From Planctomycetota bacterium (lineage in GTDB: Bacteria; Planctomycetota; UBA1135; GCA-002748355), in assembly GCA_020426005.1 (NCBI GenBank), contig JAGQQW010000008.1:1-55161 (forward strand): DNA of 55,161 nt. The letters are read 5' to 3'. A program made the position numbers and the translations under genes. Below are positions 35,801-42,487 of this stretch, one piece after another (within the stretch, counting starts at the first letter, position 1; each line of letters starts with the position of its first letter). The notes beneath the pieces were generated by a model. That model did no database searches. It was not told the DNA's origin and was given only the letters and a program-made list of their open reading frames with translations.

Positions 35801-36394
35801 GAGCCGGGAGTCGTGCACGGATACTGGCCGTGCAATGCGGACAAGAACGACGTGGTCGTCTTCGACGCAGAGGATCACGATCGCGAGATTGCGCGCTTCC
35901 GCTTTCCACGCCAGCCGAAGAAGGGACGTCTGTGTCTCGCCGATTTCTTCCTGCCACTCGATTCGGGGAAGCGCGATGTCGCTGCCTTCCAAGTCGTGAC
36001 GATGGGCGAGGTCGCCACGCAGCACTGCAAGGACTTGTTCGAGGCGGATCGGTACGACGAGTACCTCCACTTCTACGGCCTCAGTGTCGAGGCTGCCGAA
36101 GCGCTCGCCGAGTACTGGCACAAACGGGTAAGGCAGCAGCTCTCGATCTCCGGCGACGACGCACTCGAGATCGACAAGTTGTTCGCGCAGGGGTATCGCG
36201 GTAGTCGCTTCAGCTTCGGCTACCCGGCGTGCCCCGTGCTTCAGGATCAGGTAAGGCTCTTCAGCTTTCTCGATGCGCGAGCGATCGGTGTGTCCCTGAC
36301 CGACGAGTGGCAATTGGTCCCGGAGCAGTCGACGAGTGCGATCATCTGTCACCACCCCGAGGCTCGCTATTTCAACGTTGGTGTGGGCGCTTGA
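32873..36394 (+). CDS. metH: Cobalamin-dependent methionine synthase
   Basis: A 1173-residue, full-length MetH that transfers methyl from 5-methyltetrahydrofolate to homocysteine through cobalamin. In order: the homocysteine domain (WDGAMGTMIQ, zinc ligands in GLNCATGP and VGGCCGTTP), the pterin-binding domain (PLIIGERTNANGSK), the cap domain, the B12 domain with the cobalt-ligand motif GDVHDIGKN (His744) and VIGMSGLLVKS, and the C-terminal SAM-dependent activation domain (GYWPCNADKNDVVVF, RFRFPRQ). All domains are in one chain. The ATG at 32873 is favoured by GAGGA seven bases upstream; the GTG at 32837 that overlaps the preceding stop would add 12 residues. It is cotranscribed with the ArsR-methyltransferase. 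No B12 or SAM riboswitch is visible before the operon. Confidence 0.95.
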   Translation: MTNQRGVPSAFRPRERIQRFPVLRAMSERVLVWDGAMGTMIQEADLTLEDFDGKEGCNELLCVTRPDVIADIHRHYFASGADIVETNSFGSTSLVLAEYDLQDRALELNEAAARIARTVADEMSTDERPRFVAGSMGPTTRLVTLGHVDYDDLHAFYQEQARGLIRGGADLLQIETCQDLLQIKCAVAASREAMEIEGREVPILVTITVETTGTMLVGSDVGAALATIESLPVDIIGLNCATGPDLMQEHVRFLGERTTRMVAVLPNAGLPRNVDGRTVYDLVPAELASFHRRFVLEYGVTAVGGCCGTTPAHIEAIAKAVEGLQPRERPDAIEPEIASLYSAVPLDQDSGPLIIGERTNANGSKLFREQLLEEDWDALVEIGKGEAKEGAHALDVCTAYVGRDEVRDMSEVVSRFVTQVPCPIVVDSTQLDVLESALKLIGGRPVINSINLEDGESKADEICRLARHFGCAMIALTIDEEGMAKTKERKLEVAKRIHDIVTKRHGLPSDCLLFDPLTFTIASGDEDSRDAAIQTLEGLRAIKEALPGVRTLLGLSNVSFGLKPYPRRVLNSVFLGEAREHGLDAAIMNGGKIIPLHTLDEDDLKVTRDLIYDRRDGDYDPLFAFIDRFAGRKSRDTSGADEMSLSVEDRLKNRIIDGNRTNLEPHLAEAMQSHKPLDIINTILLDGMKVVGELFGSGQMQLPFVLQSAETMKAAVKYLEPHMEKVEGATKGTMVIATVRGDVHDIGKNLVDIILSNNGYTVVNLGIKQPLENILEACEKHNADVIGMSGLLVKSTVVMKENLELMAEKGITVPVVCGGAALNRGYVEKDLRDAYAPGKVYYGRDAFTGLHLMDELCGTTMTKTLTAETSHRVVRHETRAEREARLSGAFDEYVEPTVARVDAVPEPPFWGQHVVPRDELDLGTILRYINKTALFRGQWQYKRGRKSAEEFEAQLRDVVTPKFEEWSARAIADKMLEPGVVHGYWPCNADKNDVVVFDAEDHDREIARFRFPRQPKKGRLCLADFFLPLDSGKRDVAAFQVVTMGEVATQHCKDLFEADRYDEYLHFYGLSVEAAEALAEYWHKRVRQQLSISGDDALEIDKLFAQGYRGSRFSFGYPACPVLQDQVRLFSFLDARAIGVSLTDEWQLVPEQSTSAIICHHPEARYFNVGVGA

Positions 36395-36606
36395 GTAGCG
36401 ACTGTCTCCGGTGTCGTGCCGGCTGTGCATCGAACGGCTGGTCGCGGCCGCCTGCCGACACTTCAGAGTGCCCGACTTTTCGTTAGATTCGTCGTCACGC
36501 GCGGACTGCCTCTGTCGCTGTTTCCAGGTTGTGCGGTTTGTGTCCGAGGTCGCCGACCACGGGCCGCACGGTACAGAAACAGTCGCCTGGCAGGCGCGTT
36601 CCTCTC

Positions 36607-39600
36607 ATGAATCCGAATCGATCTCTTCTCCCGGGGCTCGCCTTGTGCAGCCTCGCCTGGCTCGCACCGAGCCGCGCGCTATCCGCGCAAGAAATTCAGG
36701 TGCACGAAGTGCACCACGGCGTCGTCCCTGTCGGCGGCGTGATGACAGCCGACGACCTGACGAAGCCCTTCCTCCCCGCAGCTCCTCAACCCAAGGTCGA
36801 GCCGAAGCACGGGGACGCACCGCATCCTCAAGGTCCGTTGACCGCGCCGGTCAACAGCCCCGAGACGCCCGCGCCGGTCGACGCTGTCGGTCCCACCGTG
36901 CTGGCTCCGGTCATCCGTCGCAACGCATCGGTGACGTTCACGAGTCAATCCAGGTCGACCGTGAGTGAGCCGACTGTAGCGCAGTGGAACAACACGCTCC
37001 TCTACACGCACAACTGGGACGCCGCGGTGTCGACCAACGGTGGAACGTCGTGGACGCGTCGGGATCCGCGCTCGTTCTCGTCCATCGACGGTGGCTTCTG
37101 CTGCGACCAGTGGACGGTCTACGCGCCCGAGTCGGGTAAGGAGATCTGCGCGTGGCTGCTGCAGTACGTCTACAGCACGTCGACGCAGAAGAACACGCAG
37201 CGCGTCGTCATCTACAACACCGAAGATCGCATGCGTAGCGGTACTTCGTACTGGTACGACTTCAACCCCGGCATGTTCGGATTCACGGCCACGCACTGGC
37301 TCGACTTCCCGCACATGATCACGACGGCCAACTACCTGTACATGACGACGAACGTCTTCAAGTACGTCAACAGCTCGACGAGCACCTACGCCGGCTCGGT
37401 TTGCTGGCGTGTCAGCCTCGCGCAGCTCAAGGCCGGTGGAACCGTCAACTACAGCTACTACAAGCGCACGAGCGGTGGTGCGACCTGGCGTTTGGCCGAA
37501 GGTTCGCGCACGACGACGTACTGGTGGCAGCTCGAAAACACGTCGACGGGTCGCCTCTACTCGTGGCCCGACAGCGGAAGCCTGACCAGCAAGACGATCG
37601 GGGTCAGCTCGTTCACCTACATCTCTGGCGGTGTGTGCCTCGACAAGAGCGGTCGCAACTACCTCGGTCGTGCGAGCACGCGTCCTCTGGCCGGTTGGGT
37701 CGGCAAGGGTGTCATCGGTTTCGGCTGGACGTGTGGTCCGCGGACCAGCCGCCCGATGGCGTACACGCGCTTCGTCCGAATTTCCCAGAGCACGCTCAAC
37801 AAGCTGTCCGACAACGACGTCTGGAACTCGTCGGGCTGCTGGACCTATCCGGCCACCGCGATCAACTCCCGCGGCGATGTCGGTGGGGTCATCTCCTACG
37901 GTCAGAGCGATCGCTACCCGGGCGTCGCGTGCTGGATTTCGGATCCGACCGACACCGGCCTCGTGGCCAACAGCGTCTACTTCGCCAGCGGACAAGGTGG
38001 CCCGAGCCGCAACGCGTGGGGTGACTACATGAGCGTTGCACGCCATCCGAAGTACCCCAACTCGTGGATCGCGACCGGCATGGCGATGAACTCCGTGACG
38101 GGCGCTGACACCAATCAGATTCCGCGCTACGTGTGGTTCGGTCGTTCGGCCGACGTCGCGGTTCGTCCCGACCTCACGCCGACGACGCTGACATCGTCGA
38201 CGACGAGCCTCAATCCGCTCTATTCGATCTCGGTGTCCTCGACGGTCCTCAACGACGGCGAGGGTTCGAGCGCTTCGAGCGGTACGGTCGGTTTCTACTT
38301 GTCGACCAACAGCACCATCTCGACCGGCGACACGCTGCTCGGCTCGGTGTCGCTCGTCGCGCAGTCCGCTCACGCCTCGAGGACGTACTCGCGGACGGTG
38401 ACGGTTCCGGCGAACGCGACTCCGGGCACCTGCTATCTCGGCGTCTACGTGGACAACACGTTCGTCCAGACCGAGGAGAAGGAAACCAACAACACGCGTG
38501 CCCTCGCCGTCACGTGCCGCACGCCGATCGCGGACCTCCAGGTCAGCGCGTTCCAAGCGTCCCCGACGACGTTCCGCCGTGGTGCGACCGTCGCGGTGCA
38601 AGCGATCGTGCGCAACGCAGGCAACCTCGCCTCGCCCACGTGCACTTCCGGCTTCTACCTGTCGACCGATTCGGTCATCACGACGTCGGACGCGCTGCTT
38701 CGTAGCTGGACGACTCCGGCGATCGCCGCGCTCTCGAGCGCGCCGACCTACTCGAGTTCGGTCGTCATTCCGGTGACGTCACCGATCGGTACGTGCTATC
38801 TCGGCGCTTACGCCGACCGCACGAACGTGGTCACCGAGAGTTCGAACAGCAACAACTACCGTTCGCAGCAGGTCGTCTGCCAGGACGGCACGCCGGACTT
38901 GACGATCTCCGGGATCGCAGCGGCGACGACCGGTACAGGTGGCGGCACGATCAGCGTCAAGATCACGACCGCGAACATCGGGACGGGCATCGCTCCGACC
39001 TCGACGACCGGTGTGCTCCTGTCGACCAACACGGCGATCTCGACCGCTGACGATCTGCTCGGCGTCTACTCCGTCGCGTCGCTCAACCCCAGCACGTCGT
39101 CGACTCGCACCGCGAGCTACACGCTGCCGCGCTGCTACACGAGCAGCACGGCGTACCTCGGCGGCTGGGCGGACGTTTCGGGCACGATCACCGAACTCTC
39201 GGAATCGAACAACACGCGCGCATCGTCCGCGGTCGTGTTCACTCCGTACAGCGGTTCGGGTCGCTATGTCGAGTGGGACGGTGCCATCGGCACGGCCGCA
39301 CTCAGCCCCTATGGCGCTGCCAACTTCACGCTCGTCGCTGGTCCGAGAACGGCCGGCATGTGCGTCGTCGCTCCGCGCAACATCGGGGACTGGCACCTGT
39401 TGCTCTGGAGTGGCAACCCGTACCCGAACCTGACCATCGACGCGTTGACCAACCTCGGCCTCGGCCTCGTCAACGGTCCGATCTGCCCGGGCTACCTCTC
39501 GCGGATTCCGACGTCGGGCCGCACCTTCCCGGCGACGAAGTTGCCGGCGGTCAAGGGCATCGGTCTGCTGCGTCTCTACGTGCACAGCGCGTGGTTCGAC

Positions 39601-39663
39601 GGAGCGTTCACGACGTTCAAGGGCTTCGGCAGCAACTCGGCCGCGGCCTCGGTCGGTAGCTGA
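36607..39663 (+). CDS. Secreted protein with propeller-like N-terminus and three CARDB repeats
   Basis: A 1018-residue exported protein (signal peptide about 1-27, ending LSAQ). Residues about 100-510 look like a sialidase/BNR-type propeller (AVSTNGGTSWTRRDPRSF, TVYAPESGKEICAWL), rich in aromatic residues, but no catalytic sialidase motif is evident. Residues about 517-880 are three CARDB-type Ig-like repeats of about 115 residues. Each has 'VGFYLSTNSTISTGDTLLG' or its equivalent and ends in a Cys-Tyr-Leu-Gly strand and an N-N-T-R turn (EKETNNTRALAVTC, SNSNNYRSQQVVC, SESNNTRASSAVV). A C-terminal beta domain of about 135 residues follows. CARDB domains serve in cell adhesion. The 212 bases upstream hold no feature I can name apart from an AT-richer TTTTCGTTAGATT stretch near 36478. 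Confidence 0.75.
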   Translation: MNPNRSLLPGLALCSLAWLAPSRALSAQEIQVHEVHHGVVPVGGVMTADDLTKPFLPAAPQPKVEPKHGDAPHPQGPLTAPVNSPETPAPVDAVGPTVLAPVIRRNASVTFTSQSRSTVSEPTVAQWNNTLLYTHNWDAAVSTNGGTSWTRRDPRSFSSIDGGFCCDQWTVYAPESGKEICAWLLQYVYSTSTQKNTQRVVIYNTEDRMRSGTSYWYDFNPGMFGFTATHWLDFPHMITTANYLYMTTNVFKYVNSSTSTYAGSVCWRVSLAQLKAGGTVNYSYYKRTSGGATWRLAEGSRTTTYWWQLENTSTGRLYSWPDSGSLTSKTIGVSSFTYISGGVCLDKSGRNYLGRASTRPLAGWVGKGVIGFGWTCGPRTSRPMAYTRFVRISQSTLNKLSDNDVWNSSGCWTYPATAINSRGDVGGVISYGQSDRYPGVACWISDPTDTGLVANSVYFASGQGGPSRNAWGDYMSVARHPKYPNSWIATGMAMNSVTGADTNQIPRYVWFGRSADVAVRPDLTPTTLTSSTTSLNPLYSISVSSTVLNDGEGSSASSGTVGFYLSTNSTISTGDTLLGSVSLVAQSAHASRTYSRTVTVPANATPGTCYLGVYVDNTFVQTEEKETNNTRALAVTCRTPIADLQVSAFQASPTTFRRGATVAVQAIVRNAGNLASPTCTSGFYLSTDSVITTSDALLRSWTTPAIAALSSAPTYSSSVVIPVTSPIGTCYLGAYADRTNVVTESSNSNNYRSQQVVCQDGTPDLTISGIAAATTGTGGGTISVKITTANIGTGIAPTSTTGVLLSTNTAISTADDLLGVYSVASLNPSTSSTRTASYTLPRCYTSSTAYLGGWADVSGTITELSESNNTRASSAVVFTPYSGSGRYVEWDGAIGTAALSPYGAANFTLVAGPRTAGMCVVAPRNIGDWHLLLWSGNPYPNLTIDALTNLGLGLVNGPICPGYLSRIPTSGRTFPATKLPAVKGIGLLRLYVHSAWFDGAFTTFKGFGSNSAAASVGS

Positions 39664-39698
39664 TCCTCATCGGCGACGATTACGCCTGGATTTGCTTG

Positions 39699-39729
39699 CC
39701 GGGGTTCGCGTGTGCGAACCCCGGTTTCT
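39699..39729 (+). terminator. Rho-independent terminator
   Basis: A perfect 10-base stem (CCGGGGTTCG / CGAACCCCGG) closes a six-base loop, CGTGTG, and is followed by TTTCT. It lies 36 bases after the CARDB gene stop and upstream of the next promoter. It is the only clear stem-plus-T terminator I found in the window. Confidence 0.8.
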
Positions 39730-39765
39730 ACGTACCGAGGGACCCGAACCGCGTACGCCAACTGC

Positions 39766-39771
39766 TACGAT
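39766..39771 (+). promoter_or_regulatory. Extended -10-like element of the 39781 gene
   Basis: TGC-TACGAT, identical to the nine bases before the Kelch gene. Only nine bases separate it from the ATG, so the mRNA would be leaderless or nearly so. Confidence 0.45.
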
Positions 39772-39780
39772 CCTCTTCGC

Positions 39781-40710
39781 ATGAATCTCGAACACCGCAT
39801 CGAACGTCTCGAGCGTGCCAACGGCCGGCTTCGGCGAGTCGTCGCGCTCCTCGTCGTCCTTTCCGTTTCTTGGCCTTTGCTCTCGGCGATCTCGGCGCGA
39901 ACGACGCGGGACGACGTCGTGCGCATCGCGGGTCCAGATGGATCCGAGGTCAGGCTCGAGCACCGAGCTGGCGAGGGACTCGGGTTGTTCCTCGTCGGCA
40001 AGACCGGAGAGATCCGAGGGCGCCTGGCACTCGTGGGAGAGCAGCCGCGGCTCGAGATCGGTGGACCGAAGGACAAGGCCAATGTCGCAGTCGAGACCAC
40101 GGACAAAGGCGCGGCGATCGGCATCCGACAGGGCGATGCGTGGCGGGTGCGGCACGAAGTGATGGGCGGTGTGCCGCGTTCCAGTCTGTTCGACGGGGCG
40201 GAGGTCGAGCGGGTTCGCATCGGCATCTTCAAGGACGAGCCCGTCGTGACGTTGAGGGATGGGGAGGGCAAGGATCGCGCATGGATGGTCGTCGAGCGCG
40301 GTCCGCACGCGTCCGTTGCGGTTCGCGGTTCGGGCCGCTCGGAGGTCGCGCTGCACGCGCGAGCGAACGATCCGTGCGGCATCGGCTTGCGGTCCGCCAA
40401 CGGCAAGATGAAGGTCGGGATCGTCGGTGACGACGCCTACGGTCAAATGTTCGTCTACGGTCCCGACGAGATGAGTCGAGTCGTCACCGAAGCGCGCGAA
40501 GGGCGGCAGGTGATCGAGGTCGTCGATAGCAAGAACCGCAAGCGAGCCATCCTCGGTGTCGAGGACGACCGTGCGCGCACGGTTCTGCAGGATCGGTCCG
40601 GCGCGGTCTTCGAAGATCGTTCGGAAGGTCCGAGCGAAGCGGTTCGCAAGGACGGCGAAACGGATGCGCCGCCCACGGGTAGCGGTTCGGCCGAGCGGAA
40701 AGACGGCTGA
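39781..40710 (+). CDS. Membrane-anchored repeat protein of unknown function
   Basis: A 309-residue protein. A short N-terminal coiled coil (LEHRIERLERANGRLRR) is followed by one membrane helix (about 21-38, VVALLVVLSVSWPLLSAI). The remainder is built of short beta units with recurring phrases: VRIAGPDGSEVRLEHR, RLALVGEQPRLEIGG, VRIGIFKDEPVVTLRDGEG, MKVGIVGDDAYGQMFVYG and RAILGVEDDRARTVLQDRSG. This pattern suggests a beta-solenoid or stacked hairpins. I do not recognise a family name. It follows the terminator at 39699, has its own -10-like element, and is followed eight bases later by a HIT gene that may be cotranscribed. Confidence 0.7.
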   Translation: MNLEHRIERLERANGRLRRVVALLVVLSVSWPLLSAISARTTRDDVVRIAGPDGSEVRLEHRAGEGLGLFLVGKTGEIRGRLALVGEQPRLEIGGPKDKANVAVETTDKGAAIGIRQGDAWRVRHEVMGGVPRSSLFDGAEVERVRIGIFKDEPVVTLRDGEGKDRAWMVVERGPHASVAVRGSGRSEVALHARANDPCGIGLRSANGKMKVGIVGDDAYGQMFVYGPDEMSRVVTEAREGRQVIEVVDSKNRKRAILGVEDDRARTVLQDRSGAVFEDRSEGPSEAVRKDGETDAPPTGSGSAERKDG

Positions 40711-40718
40711 ATCCACGC

Positions 40719-41048
40719 ATGGTCTCCGACTTCTACTGCGACGAGGTGTTGTCCGGGAGGACCTCCGTCGAGGTCGTCGAAGAGACGGTCGACGTCGTCG
40801 CCTACAAGCACACGAAGCCATTCTGGCCGGTGCACATCGTCGTCGTGCCCAAACGACACGTGCCGAGTCTGACGGACCTCGGCGACGAGGACGCGAGGTT
40901 GTTGCATGCCGTTCTCGAAGTCGTGCGCAAGGTCGCTGCACGAGTCCAAGAGCAGTACGGTGCCGCGCGGGTGTTGACGAACCTCGGCGATTACCAGGAC
41001 AGCAAGCACCTGCATTTCCATGTCAACTTCGGGGAGCCACGCGCATGA
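40719..41048 (+). CDS. HIT-family (histidine triad) protein
   Basis: A 109-residue cytoplasmic nucleotide-binding protein. The histidine-triad motif is HLHFHV near residue 99, and the fold signature HTKPFWPVHIVVVPKRHVPSL is present in the first half. HIT proteins hydrolyse AMP-linked or nucleotidyl substrates. It is distinct from the HinT-like protein at 45017. It lies eight bases after the solenoid gene and overlaps the ankyrin gene by ATGA. Confidence 0.85.
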   Translation: MVSDFYCDEVLSGRTSVEVVEETVDVVAYKHTKPFWPVHIVVVPKRHVPSLTDLGDEDARLLHAVLEVVRKVAARVQEQYGAARVLTNLGDYQDSKHLHFHVNFGEPRA

Positions 41049-41647
41049 CGGTCCTCATCGACGAAGAACTCGTGGCGGCATCTGCCGGCGGTGAGTGCGA
41101 TACGGTTCGCGATCTGCTTCAGCGTGGTTCGCCACCGGACGCACGGAACGACAAGGGGCAGAGCGCGTTGGCGATGGCTGCGTCTCGAAACCACGCGGAT
41201 GTCGTGCAGGTGCTTCTGGACCACGGTGCCGATCCAGAAGGTGCAGGGGCGGATCCATCGCCCGCGCGTGCGGCGTGCACCATGATGGCCGCAGATGCGC
41301 TGCGCATTCTGCTGGCCGCCGGTGCCGATCCCGAGAGCCGTCACGCGGATGGACAGAGCCTGCTCAACGGTGTGTTTCTCGCGGAGGGTACGCGGCGTGA
41401 CCGTGGATACCTCGAGCTCGCGAAGATGCTGCTCGACGCAGGAGCTTCGATCGATTCCGCGGACGGCGATGGGGCGACACCATTGACGCGTGCGGTCGTG
41501 CTCGGTCGTCCGGAGTCGGTGCGTTGGCTTCTCGATCGTGGAGCTGACCCGAACAAGGGCGGTTCGCAGGGTTTGTCCCTGCTCGAGATCGCGAAGTCGC
41601 GCAAGCAGGCCGAAATCGTCCGCCTGTTGACTGCTGCCTCGCGATGA
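41045..41647 (+). CDS. Ankyrin-repeat protein
   Basis: A 200-residue protein of about five to six ankyrin repeats, visible as SALAMAASRNHADVVQVLLDHGADP, ALRILLAAGADPESR, LAKMLLDAGASIDSAD, TPLTRAVVLGRPESVRWLLDRGADPN and SLLEIAKSRKQAEIVRLL. There is no signal peptide. Ankyrin proteins mediate protein-protein contacts, and the partner is not apparent. The ATG at 41045 lies in the stop of the HIT gene; the frame extends upstream but over the HIT coding region. Confidence 0.85.
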   Translation: MTVLIDEELVAASAGGECDTVRDLLQRGSPPDARNDKGQSALAMAASRNHADVVQVLLDHGADPEGAGADPSPARAACTMMAADALRILLAAGADPESRHADGQSLLNGVFLAEGTRRDRGYLELAKMLLDAGASIDSADGDGATPLTRAVVLGRPESVRWLLDRGADPNKGGSQGLSLLEIAKSRKQAEIVRLLTAASR

Positions 41648-41660
41648 TGCGCGTGTGATA

Positions 41661-41888
41661 TCAGGCGCGCCGACGTTCCGTTTGAGCGGCTGCTTGGATC
41701 AGTTCCATGCGACCGTTGCGGTGCACGATCTCGCCCTCGATCCGGTCTCCCTCCTCGAGCAAGAACGGATTGAGGCCTACGACGTGGGGCAAGTAGGCGA
41801 AAACGTCCTCGCTACTACCTTGGCATCGGAACGATGCCACGTGACGATCAGGGCTCACGGACGTGCAAACCAACTCGACGGAAGTCAT
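41661..41888 (-). CDS. Small hypothetical protein (possible OB-fold)
   Basis: A 75-residue protein from the ATG at 41888 (in-frame ATGs at 41900 and 41906 would add four or six residues). The pattern VELVCTSVSPDRHVASFRC followed by VFAYLPHVVGLNPFLLEEGDRIEGEIVHRNGRMELI recalls cold-shock or S1-like OB folds with an RNA-binding strand, but the aromatic RNP motifs are not clear. Its start codon overlaps that of the divergent phosphatase gene (CATG), a very tight arrangement. Confidence 0.5.
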   Translation of the reverse strand: MTSVELVCTSVSPDRHVASFRCQGSSEDVFAYLPHVVGLNPFLLEEGDRIEGEIVHRNGRMELIQAAAQTERRRA

Positions 41889-42450
41889 GCGAGTCACCAT
41901 CGGCACAGCTCAGCGCGCGCTTGATCGGCGAGCTGTCGTGGCGATGGCATTGTCCCTGGCGGCGTTGCTCTCCTGTGGTGGAATGCGTCACATCGCCGGA
42001 ACGAAGTCCCTGCGCGCCCCGCAACCCACCGTCGACGAGCTCGAATGGGCGATTCGAGCCCATGGCATCAATACGATCATCTGCTTGCGCGCTCCCGCTG
42101 CTGGTGAACCGTGGTACGACGCCGAAGTCGCGGCGTGCGCGCGCCTCGGGGTCCGGCACGTCGCTCTCGGCTGGAGCGCACTCGGAACCGACGACGACCG
42201 AATCGAGGCGTTCGTCGACGTGCTGAAAACCTGCGACGGACCGGTACTGCTCCATTGCCGCAGTGGGCATGACCGGACGTCGCTCGCGGCAGCGATCTAC
42301 CGGCGAGTCGTGCTCGGCCACGACCCCGACGATGCGGACGACGAGCTGGACTTCGTGCCGCACGGCCACGTCCCGCTCTTCGGATACGAAGCGATGGACG
42401 ACGCCTGGCAACGCTTCCTCGCGCGCGAGAACGCAGCTGCCGGGCGCTGA
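41887..42450 (+). CDS. Probable lipoprotein/secreted CX5R phosphatase (dual-specificity type)
   Basis: A 187-residue protein with the protein-tyrosine/dual-specificity phosphatase P-loop HCRSGHDRTS (CX5R) near residue 119. The preceding hydrophobic strand (GPVLLHC) and an Asp-containing loop further upstream (LGTDDDR) may supply the general acid. The N-terminus has a hydrophobic stretch ending in ALLSCGG, a possible lipobox, so it is probably exported and may be lipid-anchored. Substrates could be phosphoproteins, inositol phosphates or phospholipids. The start codon overlaps that of the opposite-strand gene; an internal ATG at 41944 is another option. Convergent with the FG-GAP gene. Confidence 0.7.
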   Translation: MRVTIGTAQRALDRRAVVAMALSLAALLSCGGMRHIAGTKSLRAPQPTVDELEWAIRAHGINTIICLRAPAAGEPWYDAEVAACARLGVRHVALGWSALGTDDDRIEAFVDVLKTCDGPVLLHCRSGHDRTSLAAAIYRRVVLGHDPDDADDELDFVPHGHVPLFGYEAMDDAWQRFLARENAAAGR

Positions 42451-42487
42451 CGAGCAGACGGCGCCCGGTACGCTCGGTCGCCGCGAC

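Noticed and set aside
36679..38601. 640-residue minus-strand ORF
   Set aside because: Antisense to the CARDB protein. The plus strand has a signal peptide and regular repeats.
41661..41888. Cold-shock protein assignment
   Set aside because: The strand pattern recalls an OB fold, but the RNP aromatic motifs are not clear, so it is left as hypothetical.
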